Positions 25,901-34,303 of a stretch of DNA of 64,000 nt are shown piece by piece. Position 1 is the first letter of the stretch. Each line of letters starts with the position of its first letter. This stretch comes from an uncultured bacterium (lineage in GTDB: Bacteria; Krumholzibacteriota; Krumholzibacteriia; LZORAL124-64-63): assembly GCA_937864225.1 (NCBI GenBank), contig CALMJK010000008.1, positions 30,294 to 94,293 on the forward strand. Direction: 5' to 3'. The translations under genes and the position numbers were made by a program. A model generated the notes under the pieces. It was not told the origin of the DNA. It saw only the letters and a list, made by a program, of their open reading frames with translations, and did not search any database.

Positions 25901-28900
25901 TGAGCCGCTTGCGGATCCCCTCACGTTCCCAACGGCTGCCCAGGAACTTGAGATCAGAGATCTCGAGGGCCGTATTGGACGGGGCGCCTGTCGAACGGTC
26001 TTCGTACCAGACACGCACGTGCGTGATCTGATCGATTCTCGGCGACGCGCCTCCGGCCGGCGTGACCGTCGAGGCGTTGTTGATGCGGATGCGGAATTTC
26101 CGCCAAGCCTGACCTTGAGGGATGTTGGCCGTGAGTTCAGGCGGATAATCCCTCAGCACGTCCACGAGGGCCGAATCGGCCAGGTCGACGGTGATCGTGA
26201 AGTATCCGTCCCGCGTTTCGTGCAGCGTGTCGCCATCGAGATCCTCGGTGTCCTCCCGGAAGTTCGCTTCCGTCCCGTTGATCGTCGGGAAGGGGTTGTC
26301 GTAGCTGACGAAGTCTGCGCTGTAATAGTCGGGTCCGCCGGCCCCTTGCATAATTCCATCCAGCCCGGTGTCTTCTGTGTTGGTGAAGACCCCGTCTCGA
26401 TTGGCGTCCTCAAACTGGAACGTCCCGACCTCGAGACCGCCGGCGCCATCGCTCGGCCAGTTGAAATCTTCGCTCACATAGCCAAAATCGACGTGCAGCG
26501 TGCCGCGCCGGTCGAACTGGTCGGGACGGAAATCGTTGACCCAGAACTCGAGAAACTGCGCTCGCGTCAGATCGATGCCGCTGCGGCCGAGGCCGCGCAT
26601 GATGCCGCCCCAACTCGCCTCCTGCCAACCGGAGGCGCCGCCGTCCAGCCAGAGTTGCAGCACTTGTTGCGGTTCGCGTCCTTCCTCCTCCCGCAGTTCG
26701 GGATTCAGGTAGCGACGCAGCACGCTGTCCTTCGGAAGGTACCAGCGCGTGTCGACCCGCATTTCCGGCGCGAAGTCGCGGTCGTCCGCGGTCTCCGCGA
26801 CGTACGCCGCGTCGCGGCCCGTCGCCGGGGAACTGCCAAGCATCCAGGAGAGACGGCTGATCGGCATCACGTCCGAGGCGTCGATCCCCTCGAAGTCTTC
26901 CAGGAAAACGTCGCCCTTCGTGTTGGGGTTGGGCACGCTCAGCGCCACCTCGCCGTTCAACTGCACCGTGCTCGGGCGGTCGGTGTCGCGCCGCGCGAGA
27001 AAATTCGCGACGTGAGTCAGGAAATACGGCTCGAAGGTGTGCTGGACGTTCAGGTTGCCGACCAGTGTGCGGCTGGGTTCCTCGCCGAGCTTGGCCTTGT
27101 AACCGGCGATCTGGTTCGTCTCGAACAGCCAGGTCGTGGAGATGCGACTGGCGCGCCCGAGATCGAAACCCAAGTTGAAGCCCAGCAGGTTGCTGTTCCC
27201 CCCGCCCATGAACGGCGCGTACTGGTAGTTGACGCTGATCTGCGAATCCGGGCTCAGCCGATTCACCGCGTCGCCCCTGAGCGAGATCTGCCCGAATGTA
27301 TAATCGATGTCGTAGTCCACGCCGCGCTGCAGCGTTTGCCCATCGAGGATGACCGTTTCGGAGCCTTCCTCGATGTTGCTGTCATGCAGATCGATGGTGC
27401 CGCTGGCGGCGGCGTGCTTGGCGACGAGCCGGAATTTGTTGTACTGGCTGAACTGGTTCAACAGGGTGTAATCGTAGATTTGGGGGACGAGGTTCTGGCT
27501 GAGCTGTGACTCGGCCCAGATGAACGTGTCCGCGGTGGCCGCGTATTCCTCGTACTTTGCCTGCGCGGCGTTGAAGGGTTCTGGAAAATCGAGCGGGAAC
27601 TTCAAGAGGCCCGCTTGCAGATCGAACAGGTTCTGGTCTTCCTTGTCGACGTATCCGTCCGGCGGACCGCTGCGCTGCGGGTTCGTCCGATCGAGGCCGA
27701 AAATGCGGATCCAGTCCAGGCCGGACAGGTCCTGCGCCGGCAGAACAGTGGCCTGTCCCGTGTATTCGACGCGCAGATCGAACGATTCGGCGTCGATGTT
27801 GGAGCCCCCGAGATGATAGATGTTTTTGAGCGGGTATCCCCAGGCGTGGGCGGTCTCGGCGTTGTACAGATCCGGTTTGAGCAGCTTCATGCGCAGGTAG
27901 GGGGTGCCGTCGATGTCAACGCGCGCGTCCTCGTCGAGACCGGGGTCGTCGCCGACCTCGTAGAGAAGGGTGCCGCTTGGATCGCCGAGATCACCCACCA
28001 CGTCGTAGATGACACCCAGCTTGTCGGTGACGGCGTACTCCTCCTTGAGATCGATGGCCACGAAATTGCCGTTCTGATCCAGCAGGAGCGCGAAGTTTGT
28101 CACGCGCCGCCAGCGTAGGCCCTTCACGACCGGCGGCAGCGAAAAGACGCCACCCTCTTCCCAGCGGCCCGACGCGTCGAGATAGAGGGCGACGTCCTTG
28201 ACCTCGTCGGGCCCGGGCAGGCCGCTGCTGTCGAAGACAAAGATCTGCACGGAACTGGGGTCGATGAAGGCTCCGGCCGGCCGGCCCGGGTCGTCCGGGG
28301 CGTAAGGCCCGAAGAACTGTCCGGGCGGCAGATCCAGCCTGAAGAAGCGGAATTTCAAATAGTTCTGACACTCGATGCTGTGTTCGGTGACCTCTCCGCC
28401 GCGGCTGTTGAACGATTTGGCGGCGCTTTCCGCTTTCTGCTTGCTGGCCACGACGGTGAAATCGGCCCGCCCGCACGCGCCGGTCACCTTGATGCCGAAA
28501 AGCCCTGATTTGTTCGAACTGTAGCCGAGCAGCTGGCTGCCGGGCAGCGTGAGGCCGACGTCACCCGTTTCAATGCTCTGGATGACCTCGTCCTCGTCGC
28601 CTCGGTACGCCAGCTTGATCTTCGTGGCCTCGGGTCCCATCGCCTCGCTGTTGTGGTCGACCTCGATCTGGATCTTCTCGCCGATCGTGCCGGCGAGGTT
28701 GATCTGGAGCTGTTGTTCCATGTCCAGCGTCGGGAACAGGCTTTGGCTTTGCCTCCGTTCGGTCGCCACGAACTTGTTGCTCACCCTGCTCTCGCCGGAG
28801 AGCGCGATGTGCTCGCGCCCGCTCACTTTGATCATGGTCTTCTCGCCGCGGCCGATGATCTTCTCCAGGGTGCGCGGCAACTTGATCGGGATCGTGAGGT

Positions 28901-29534
28901 TCAGGAGTCCGTCGCGGCCGTCACGCCCGCCCTTGTTTCGCTTGACGTCGAGCAGCTCCGCGCGCACGGCCAGCGCCGACACGCCGAGGCGCCGCTGTGC
29001 GTAGGCGTCCAAATCGTCGATATAGAGATCGAGCGTCGGTTCATCCACGTGGCGGGGCGGATTCCAGAAGAAACCGCCAGCCAGCCGCTCGCTTGGCGGG
29101 AACAAAGCCAGCCAACGCGGGTACTCGAAGACGCTCGCAAGGCCGGTGACGCCGTCGATTTCCACGGTGGTGTCGCGGCGCTGGCGTTCAGCAACCGAAC
29201 GCTGGTAGACGTTGGCCAACAGCAGATCGGGCAGGTCCGCGCCAGCCGTCTCCTCCCACAGCGGGTCCACGCCTCGCAGCAGCAGGCGCTGCCGTAGCGC
29301 GAGCCGCTCGGCGCCGAGCAGACGAGGATCGCGCGTTGATCGCAGCACGGGGTCCAAACCGGGTAGGATCAGGCCACCGTAATCTGGATCGGCCCGCGCC
29401 GGCGCGCCGCAGAGGCCAAGGGCGGCCAGCAGGATCCACAGACCCGCTGGCTTCCTCTTCCCCGACCACGAGCCGCCGCGGAACCGAGGAGCAAAGCCGG
29501 TGGCTTTTCGAGGAGGAAAGGCGGAATCGCTCAA
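22905..29534 (-). CDS. sprA: SprA/Sov-type giant outer-membrane translocon protein (type IX secretion)
   Basis: A protein of about 2,209 aa corresponding to SprA, the very large beta-barrel through which type IX secretion moves proteins across the outer membrane. A signal peptide (KRKPAGLWILLAALGLCGAPARA) precedes the mature start DPDYG. Repeated SprA-type motifs recur: IEVDHNSEAMGPEATKIKLAY, VNYQYAPFMGGG, VFLEDFEGIDASDVMPI, YFFLNDVRLESV. The end EATFVF is a terminal beta-strand with a final aromatic, as in barrel proteins. A Pro/Glu-rich insert is near two-thirds to four-fifths of the length. The TTG at 29534 has a GAGGAG site nine bases upstream; an in-frame GTG at 29660 is the alternative. 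No other type IX component is in the window. Confidence 0.9.
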   Translation of the reverse strand: MSDSAFPPRKATGFAPRFRGGSWSGKRKPAGLWILLAALGLCGAPARADPDYGGLILPGLDPVLRSTRDPRLLGAERLALRQRLLLRGVDPLWEETAGADLPDLLLANVYQRSVAERQRRDTTVEIDGVTGLASVFEYPRWLALFPPSERLAGGFFWNPPRHVDEPTLDLYIDDLDAYAQRRLGVSALAVRAELLDVKRNKGGRDGRDGLLNLTIPIKLPRTLEKIIGRGEKTMIKVSGREHIALSGESRVSNKFVATERRQSQSLFPTLDMEQQLQINLAGTIGEKIQIEVDHNSEAMGPEATKIKLAYRGDEDEVIQSIETGDVGLTLPGSQLLGYSSNKSGLFGIKVTGACGRADFTVVASKQKAESAAKSFNSRGGEVTEHSIECQNYLKFRFFRLDLPPGQFFGPYAPDDPGRPAGAFIDPSSVQIFVFDSSGLPGPDEVKDVALYLDASGRWEEGGVFSLPPVVKGLRWRRVTNFALLLDQNGNFVAIDLKEEYAVTDKLGVIYDVVGDLGDPSGTLLYEVGDDPGLDEDARVDIDGTPYLRMKLLKPDLYNAETAHAWGYPLKNIYHLGGSNIDAESFDLRVEYTGQATVLPAQDLSGLDWIRIFGLDRTNPQRSGPPDGYVDKEDQNLFDLQAGLLKFPLDFPEPFNAAQAKYEEYAATADTFIWAESQLSQNLVPQIYDYTLLNQFSQYNKFRLVAKHAAASGTIDLHDSNIEEGSETVILDGQTLQRGVDYDIDYTFGQISLRGDAVNRLSPDSQISVNYQYAPFMGGGNSNLLGFNLGFDLGRASRISTTWLFETNQIAGYKAKLGEEPSRTLVGNLNVQHTFEPYFLTHVANFLARRDTDRPSTVQLNGEVALSVPNPNTKGDVFLEDFEGIDASDVMPISRLSWMLGSSPATGRDAAYVAETADDRDFAPEMRVDTRWYLPKDSVLRRYLNPELREEEGREPQQVLQLWLDGGASGWQEASWGGIMRGLGRSGIDLTRAQFLEFWVNDFRPDQFDRRGTLHVDFGYVSEDFNWPSDGAGGLEVGTFQFEDANRDGVFTNTEDTGLDGIMQGAGGPDYYSADFVSYDNPFPTINGTEANFREDTEDLDGDTLHETRDGYFTITVDLADSALVDVLRDYPPELTANIPQGQAWRKFRIRINNASTVTPAGGASPRIDQITHVRVWYEDRSTGAPSNTALEISDLKFLGSRWEREGIRKRLTEDILTPAERGPGESFFIGEVNNKENPDYYSPFNVRVERDIMEKESSLVLDFNELERDHLVRVSKYVSPRGDNYTQYGTINWWWFCPRTDLGDMDLFFRIGGDTLNYYEVSYRFDEGPGARSGWRQVNLDLAQLTNAKFADYDSVQNWIATTVTDVNDGHPYRVRVVGKPDLRRVKRYYFGVINEVRDQPVSGYFFLNDVRLESVKRESGMAKHAAARLNMADVVKIDFDWSGRDADFHGLNANRGQGFTNEDWSLSGSTRVDDFMPLLGYQMPVSFSRRQTIQRPKYLTNSDVELIDADVKNAQSTVDTRESYSVRLNHSPSRVAVLRYMLDPWAFSYSGSNSSQRGPLEHQRLRNSQGSLVYDLSIPRRYDLGRYLFFGAIPVLGDVAILPRKISFGGNVSRSRRQLETVLASGAVKINPEQTTHRGTLNGSLEYTPLTIADVSLTMRSDRDLLRRRQWLGVNVGEEINFSQGIQVRFNLPKLTGLPKTALLEPARAGLAALNAMRPQVTFNGGYEVNKDPSIRQAGDPAGIRSISNSGDWDFRLSVPVDRFIKSRFPERGKAEDLDRRETIERQRRLGRRTGRESDAEPAPLPEEEQEAPAPGDAPLSGAEIPAEEQPPAGPAPAPGDVPASPTYDDEALTPEERLRLEEEALLEQARQRDARERQAREDREPAAADSVAGKGQGIKLPNPGKLLLNALRGMAPIQAQYSLRRTSSYARLSSEDNFWYRLGLSEALDVADSLYAISRLTDRASVNFSTNFKFSRGLSADVKFVQSTGFSEQAGLLQKQYQQDWPDLRLALTGLERWSIFKGQKGDGWFRASGVDIGYKHSKTVSGATSSQYNPRTSTTISPRWNMTFANQMTATLNVGITRDRTLSNGTETASSRLNIGVQMRHSFRAERFLAKLKLYKPGAIPTVNMDVDVTYNRQRDERRLPGATVPDAQTGQDRISFNPRFSYQITKNLTGAMRLGYSRDKSIQTDTVTQTFGLGVEATFVF

Positions 29535-29595
29535 CTGGCCATTCTCCTCGCACGATTGCGCATCACGAGCGACGCTGGGCGATGCCTCTCCGACA

Positions 29596-29624
29596 TTGTC
29601 CCGGGCCGTTCTCCAGTCTAGACT
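29596..29624 (+). promoter_or_regulatory. Weak promoter candidate for lptF-lptG
   Basis: TTGTCC and TAGACT with a 17-base spacer, in the divergent spacer between sprA and lptF. The boxes are imperfect and the leader would be about 150 bases, so this is tentative. Confidence 0.3.
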
Positions 29625-29782
29625 GCTTCGGCGCGGCTGGAGGCGGTCAGCACCGTCCACGAAAGCGGTCGAACCGACTCCCCCGCTGGTCGCCCTCCCC
29701 GGCCGGTCCGCCCCGGACTCGCTCGCGGCGGCTACGGGGAGGGAGCGGCGTCAGCACCGCCGGGGCAAAGCAGGGGAATTCG

Positions 29783-31189
29783 ATGTTTCTGATCTATAAA
29801 CACTTGCTCCGGGCCACGGTGGGGCCGTTCCTGTTCGGCTTCGGGGTGACCACTTTCGTGCTCCTCATCGACTACTTATACCGCTACGTCGAGCTGTTCG
29901 TCGAGAAGGGGGTTCCGTTTTTCATCGCGACCGAGTTTCTGGTTCTGAGCCTGGGACATACATTTGCATTATCCATACCAATGGCCATCCTGATCGGGGT
30001 GCTCATGGGCGTGGGCCAACTCGCGGCCGACCATGAGATCGTGGCCCTCAAGGCGAGCGGCATTGGCCTCGACGCCCTCTACCGGCCACTGCTGGGCGGG
30101 GCCGCCTTCGTCATGATTTGCCTCACCGCCTACAACCATTTCGTGTTCCCCGAATCCAATCATCGCTTGGCCAATCTCCTGACCGACATCGGACGCTCCA
30201 AGCCGCTCCTGGAAATTCGGCCGCAGGTATTCGCCGAACTCAACGACCGGGTCACGATCTGGGTGGCCGCGAAGGATGATCGAACCGGCGAGCTGCGCGA
30301 CGTGCGCATCCTCGAAAAGGAGAATCCCGAGGATCTCCGACCTCGGCTGACCACGGCGGTCCGCGGCCGCCTCATCCCGCGACCGGCGGAGGGCGCCGCC
30401 GTGCTGGAACTCATGGAGGGCGAAATCCACAGCCTGCCAGAGGACAATGACCCAGCCCGTTACAACATCGTCCGTTTCCAGCGGCACAATCTTTTCGTGC
30501 GCAACGCCGAACGCAGCCTGGAGGAATCGCGGCGCACGGCCCGCGGCGACCGAGAGATGAATCTTCGCGCGCTCTGGACGGCGGCGCGCCGCGAGCGCGC
30601 AGACCAAGGCCAGATCCGCGCGAACACCGCCGACATCGCGGCCAGGCTCACCACGAAGGAATGGGCGATCTTGCGGCCGGACGAACGCGCTGGCGCCCTC
30701 GCTCGCGGCGCGACCGGGGGCAGCCAGCCACGCGCCTTCCGGAAGGCCGCCCAGGCCGGAGTCCGGCAAGAGGTGGAGATGGCGTCGAGTTCCGCCGGTG
30801 TGCAGGCGCAGGTCCTCGCCAGCCACCAGGTGGCCGAGAATCGCTACATGGTCGAGTTCCACAAGAAATTCGCGATCCCGTTCGCGTGTGTCGTTTTCGT
30901 GCTCCTGGGACTGCCCCTGGCCGTGACCGCCTCGCGCGCCGGCCGCGGCGTGTCGGTGGCCGTCGCGATGTCCCTTTATCTCGTGTATTACCTGTTCCTC
31001 ATCGGTGGTGAGAAGCTGTCCGACCGCGGCCGCCTCGATCCCTTTCTGGCGATGTGGGCGGCAAACATCGTGCTGACGGGCATCGGGATCCCGCTGGCGG
31101 TGCGCGCCGTGCGCGAAACGCCCTTCCCGCGGTGCCCCTGGCCAAGACGAACCCGGTCAATCGTCGAGGGCGTGGAGGCGCAGCCGTGA
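29783..31189 (+). CDS. lptF: LPS export permease LptF
   Basis: Inner-membrane half of the LptFG permease that, with LptB ATPase, extracts LPS and hands it to LptC. The N-terminal helices (FLFGFGVTTFVLLIDYLYRYVELFV, LSIPMAILIGVLMGVGQLAADHE) and ALKASGIGLDALYRPLL are typical of YjgP/YjgQ. The periplasmic jellyroll follows, then C-terminal helices with FAIPFACVVFVLLGLPLAV. At 468 aa it is about 100 residues longer than E. coli LptF because of a charged, Arg/Glu/Ala-rich stretch between jellyroll and last helices (roughly 235-345). The ATG at 29783 follows CAGGGGAAT. The stop overlaps the lptG start (GTGA). lptB and lptC lie in the large operon elsewhere in the window. Confidence 0.94.
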   Translation: MFLIYKHLLRATVGPFLFGFGVTTFVLLIDYLYRYVELFVEKGVPFFIATEFLVLSLGHTFALSIPMAILIGVLMGVGQLAADHEIVALKASGIGLDALYRPLLGGAAFVMICLTAYNHFVFPESNHRLANLLTDIGRSKPLLEIRPQVFAELNDRVTIWVAAKDDRTGELRDVRILEKENPEDLRPRLTTAVRGRLIPRPAEGAAVLELMEGEIHSLPEDNDPARYNIVRFQRHNLFVRNAERSLEESRRTARGDREMNLRALWTAARRERADQGQIRANTADIAARLTTKEWAILRPDERAGALARGATGGSQPRAFRKAAQAGVRQEVEMASSSAGVQAQVLASHQVAENRYMVEFHKKFAIPFACVVFVLLGLPLAVTASRAGRGVSVAVAMSLYLVYYLFLIGGEKLSDRGRLDPFLAMWAANIVLTGIGIPLAVRAVRETPFPRCPWPRRTRSIVEGVEAQP

Positions 31190-32259
31190 ATCTTGTTCAA
31201 CGGGCGGTCCTGGGCGCCTTCCTGAGGATCCTGGGCACGACGATGGCGGGAGCCCTGGTCCTGTTCACGCTGGTCGACCTTTTCGAGCACATCGGCAATT
31301 TCCTCGACAACCAGGCCACGCTGTCTCAGGTCGCGCGCTACTATCTGTACAAGTCGCCGTGGATCATCGACATCTGCCTGCCCGTGGCCATGCTCATGTC
31401 CGCTCTCTTCACGATCGGGAACATGGCGCGCTACAACGAGTTAACGGCGCTCTTCGCGGCGGGGCGCTCCTTGCTCCAGGTCACGAGACCCCTGGTGGCG
31501 GCGGCCGCGCTGGCGAGCGCCTTCTCGCTCGCCTGGAGCGAATGGGTCCTGCCGCGGGCCAACAGCGCGCGCAACCACGTTTACAACGTGGAAATCCACA
31601 AACGGCCCGACCGCTCCCGCCCCACCACGGAAATCGCCCTCACCGGCGACGACGGAAGGCTCTACTTCGCCCGGACCTTCGATCCGGCGCACGGACTGCT
31701 GACGGAACTGTCCGTGCAGACCTTCGCCGGCGCGGTCGTCACCGAGCGGATCGACGCCAACCGCGCGGAGTGGACCGACGGGCGGTGGGTTCTCTTCGAA
31801 GGCACCCGGCGGACCTTCGCCGGGGAGGACGAGCATGCGGTCCCGTTCAGCCGCCTCGAGGCGCCGTTCCTGGCCGCCGGGCCGGCGGAATTCAGTCGCG
31901 AGCGCATCAAACCAGAAGACATGAACGTGCGCCAGTTGCTGGCTCGCATCGCGCTCATGCGGCGCAGCGGGGCCGACCCCACTGAGTACGAAGTGGACCT
32001 GCAGTTCAAACTGGCCTTCCCCGGCGTGCACCTGATCGTGGTCTTTCTGGGCCTCCTGCTCGCTTCGGGCCCTCGCAAGACCAATGTCGCGTCGGGTTTC
32101 GGCTGGACGGTGCTGATCAGCTTCGGATACTATCTCACCATGAATTTCGGGCGCGCCTTGGGACAGAGCGGCGCGCTGCCGCCGGTGGTGGCCGGCTGGG
32201 GCGGGAACGCCCTTTACTCTCTGGCGGCGGTCGCGCTCTGGGCGCGGGCCCGGCGCTGA
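31186..32259 (+). CDS. lptG: LPS export permease LptG
   Basis: Partner permease of LptF. It has about six helices (AFLRILGTTMAGALVLFTLVDLFEH; PWIIDICLPVAMLMSALFTIG; then three near the C-terminus) around a periplasmic jellyroll. ELTALFAAGRSLLQVTRPLV resembles the coupling helix that docks on LptB. FKLAFPGVHLIVVFLGLLLASG matches the fourth to fifth helix of the family. At 357 aa it has the normal length, lacking the insert seen in LptF. The GTG at 31186 overlaps the lptF stop, which fixes the start. Confidence 0.94.
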   Translation: MNLVQRAVLGAFLRILGTTMAGALVLFTLVDLFEHIGNFLDNQATLSQVARYYLYKSPWIIDICLPVAMLMSALFTIGNMARYNELTALFAAGRSLLQVTRPLVAAAALASAFSLAWSEWVLPRANSARNHVYNVEIHKRPDRSRPTTEIALTGDDGRLYFARTFDPAHGLLTELSVQTFAGAVVTERIDANRAEWTDGRWVLFEGTRRTFAGEDEHAVPFSRLEAPFLAAGPAEFSRERIKPEDMNVRQLLARIALMRRSGADPTEYEVDLQFKLAFPGVHLIVVFLGLLLASGPRKTNVASGFGWTVLISFGYYLTMNFGRALGQSGALPPVVAGWGGNALYSLAAVALWARARR

Positions 32260-32281
32260 CCGTCGTCCTGTCCCAGACGGC

Positions 32282-32310
32282 TTGATTTGCGCGCTTCGGC
32301 CTCGTAATTT
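32282..32310 (+). promoter_or_regulatory. Promoter candidate for the PKD lipoprotein gene
   Basis: TTGATT and TAATTT are separated by 17 bases in the spacer after lptG. The expected start near 32317 would leave a leader of about 65 bases. It would allow the lipoprotein gene to be expressed separately from lptFG. Confidence 0.45.
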
Positions 32311-32382
32311 GATGCTGGCTCGGGGGGCCGGGCGACGCGCTCGGCGGGGGCTTCACCGCAAGTGCCGGAAGTCGGAGAGTTT

Positions 32383-33060
32383 ATGCGAAAACCTCTCGTT
32401 CCCGTTCTGTTGGCCGTGCTGGGCGTGCTTGTCGTCGCCGGCTGCAACAGCGAAAACCTCGTCCCCTACTTTGCGCGCGTGGACAGCAGCGAAGAATGTG
32501 GCGTGGCGCCGCTGCCCGTCCAGTTCGCCGCCCGCGCCTCCGGCGGGGACGACCTGGATGCTTTCACCGGCGCCAACGCTTACCTGGACATCTTTTGGGA
32601 TTTTCGGGACGGAGATACGGCCAACGGCAGCTTGGTTTACCACACGTTCGATACCCCGGGCCATTACGACGTCATGGTCACCGTCTCGGACAAGGACGGC
32701 GAAGGCGAGACAGTCTATCTTCCCGTCGAGGTATTGGCGGATTCCTTGACGGTCGTGACCGCCCCGGACGGCAACGGCGCCGAGCCCGACACCACGGTCG
32801 CCAGCGGCCAGTCGCTGCCCTTCACGGTCTTCGCCAGCGCGTGCGATTTCCAAGCCGAGACCGACGACGCGGGGTACGAACTCCGCTTTGTTTTCACCTG
32901 GCTGATGGATGACGTGGCTCAGAGCGTCTACAGAGTGAGATCTCCCTCCCACGCGTTCGCGCTCGCCGACACCGGGCTGCGCCATGTCGTGCTCACGATC
33001 CTCGATCCCCAGCGCTCGCTCACGCGTCGAGACACGGTCACCGTTCTCGTGACGCCATAG
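32383..33060 (+). CDS. PKD-domain lipoprotein
   Basis: A 225-residue envelope lipoprotein of unknown role. After MRKPLVPVLLAVLGVLVVAGC the lipobox VAGC places the lipidated cysteine near residue 21. A PKD-like Ig fold follows (about 35-120, with FWDFRDGDTANGS and YHTFDTPGHYDVMVTVSD, the typical WDFGDG...YxxxGxYxVxL pattern). A second beta-rich half ends LRHVVLTILDPQ...RDTVTVLV, which may be a second degenerate PKD unit. The ATG at 32383 has a GGAGAG site at good distance; a GTG seven codons upstream is less likely. It has no clear functional partner among its neighbours. Confidence 0.82.
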   Translation: MRKPLVPVLLAVLGVLVVAGCNSENLVPYFARVDSSEECGVAPLPVQFAARASGGDDLDAFTGANAYLDIFWDFRDGDTANGSLVYHTFDTPGHYDVMVTVSDKDGEGETVYLPVEVLADSLTVVTAPDGNGAEPDTTVASGQSLPFTVFASACDFQAETDDAGYELRFVFTWLMDDVAQSVYRVRSPSHAFALADTGLRHVVLTILDPQRSLTRRDTVTVLVTP

Positions 33061-33083
33061 CGGCGCGCGTGATCCGCGCACCA

Positions 33084-33116
33084 GAACGCCCGGCCGCCAG
33101 CGCGCGCCGGGCGTTC
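33084..33116. terminator. Bidirectional terminator between the PKD lipoprotein gene and metK
   Basis: Perfect 11-bp inverted repeat GAACGCCCGGC/GCCGGGCGTTC with an 11-base loop, placed between two converging genes. The plus-strand side continues CCTTGATTC, so the U-tract is poor, but the stem is strong and well placed. Confidence 0.65.
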
Positions 33117-33143
33117 CCTTGATTCAAGTGCGGCTTGTCCCGT

Positions 33144-34289
33144 CTACCCCACCTCTCGCTGCAACTCAGCCGTCAGCTCGGTGCGCTCCCAGGTGAACTC
33201 CGGCTCCTCGCGACCGAAATGGCCGTAAGCCGCCGTCTTCTCGAAGATCCCTCGCCGCAACCGCAAACGCGTGATGATGCCCCGGGGTGTGAGATCGAAC
33301 ACGCGCTCGATCGCGCGCGTGATGCGCGCGTCGGGCACCTGACCGGTGCCGAAGGTGTCGACCATGATCGAAACCGGCTGTTCCACGCCGATGGCGTACG
33401 CAACCTGAACCTGGCAGCGCTCGGCAAGCCCGGCCGCCACCACGTTCTTGGCCACGTGCCGCGCAGCGTAGCAGGCCGAACGATCGACCTTCGTCGGATC
33501 CTTGCCGGAAAACGCGCCGCCGCCGTGGCAAGCGCTGCCCCCGTACGTGTCGACGATGATCTTGCGCCCGGTCAAGCCGCAGTCCCCCTGGGGGCCTCCG
33601 ATCACGAAACGCCCCGTGGGATTGATGTGCACCTTGAACTTCTCATGGGACACCGGGAATTGTGCCAGGACCGGTCTGATCACTATCTCCAGCACAGCCT
33701 CCCGCAGCGTTCCCTCCGAAACCTCGGCCGCGTGCTGGGTCGACACGACGACCGTGTCGACCGCGACGGGGCGTTTGTCCTCGTAGACGATCGTAACCTG
33801 CGTCTTCCCGTCCGGACGCATCCAGTCGATCCGCCTCTCCTTGCGCACTTGCGCCAGGCGCTGCGCCAAGCGGTGAGCCATGGTGATCGGCAAGGGCATC
33901 AGCACATCGGTTTCGCGACAGGCGTAACCGAACATGAGCCCTTGGTCGCCCGCGCCGCCCGTCGCGACTCCGCGATAGATGTCCGGCGATTGTTCGTCGA
34001 TCGAGGTCACCACGGCGCACGTCGCGCAATCGAAGCCGTAATCAGCCGAGGTGTAGCCGATGCGTTCGATCGTCCGGCGCGCGAGGCTCGGAATGTCCAC
34101 GTACGTTCCGGTGGAGATTTCGCCCGCGACGAAGGTTATGCCGGTCGTGACAAGCGTTTCGCAGGCAACGCGGCCGTCCTGGTCCGCATCGAGCACCGCG
34201 TCGACGACGGCGTCCGAAATCTGGTCCGCGATCTTGTCGGGGTGACCCTCGGTCACGGATTCGCTGGTGAATAGGTGGCGTTCAGGCAT
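33144..34289 (-). CDS. metK: S-adenosylmethionine synthetase
   Basis: Makes S-adenosylmethionine from ATP and methionine. The N-terminus has [21 protein letters not shown] (ATP and Mg site); [11 protein letters not shown] is the nucleotide/loop signature and [19 protein letters not shown] the phosphate-binding signature. At 381 aa it is complete. It begins 14 bases after the nucleotidyltransferase stop and is the last gene of the long minus-strand cluster, so part of its expression may come from that cluster. No SAM riboswitch fits in the 14-base gap. Confidence 0.98.
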   Translation of the reverse strand: MPERHLFTSESVTEGHPDKIADQISDAVVDAVLDADQDGRVACETLVTTGITFVAGEISTGTYVDIPSLARRTIERIGYTSADYGFDCATCAVVTSIDEQSPDIYRGVATGGAGDQGLMFGYACRETDVLMPLPITMAHRLAQRLAQVRKERRIDWMRPDGKTQVTIVYEDKRPVAVDTVVVSTQHAAEVSEGTLREAVLEIVIRPVLAQFPVSHEKFKVHINPTGRFVIGGPQGDCGLTGRKIIVDTYGGSACHGGGAFSGKDPTKVDRSACYAARHVAKNVVAAGLAERCQVQVAYAIGVEQPVSIMVDTFGTGQVPDARITRAIERVFDLTPRGIITRLRLRRGIFEKTAAYGHFGREEPEFTWERTELTAELQREVG

Positions 34290-34303
34290 GCGTCATTCCT
34301 TTC

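Noticed and set aside
29535..29660. GTG at 29660 as the start of sprA
   Set aside because: It would place about 80 unrelated residues before the signal peptide; the TTG at 29534 with GAGGAG is better, though the GTG remains possible.
34290..34303. SAM riboswitch upstream of metK
   Set aside because: The gap is 14 bases, too short for any known SAM riboswitch.
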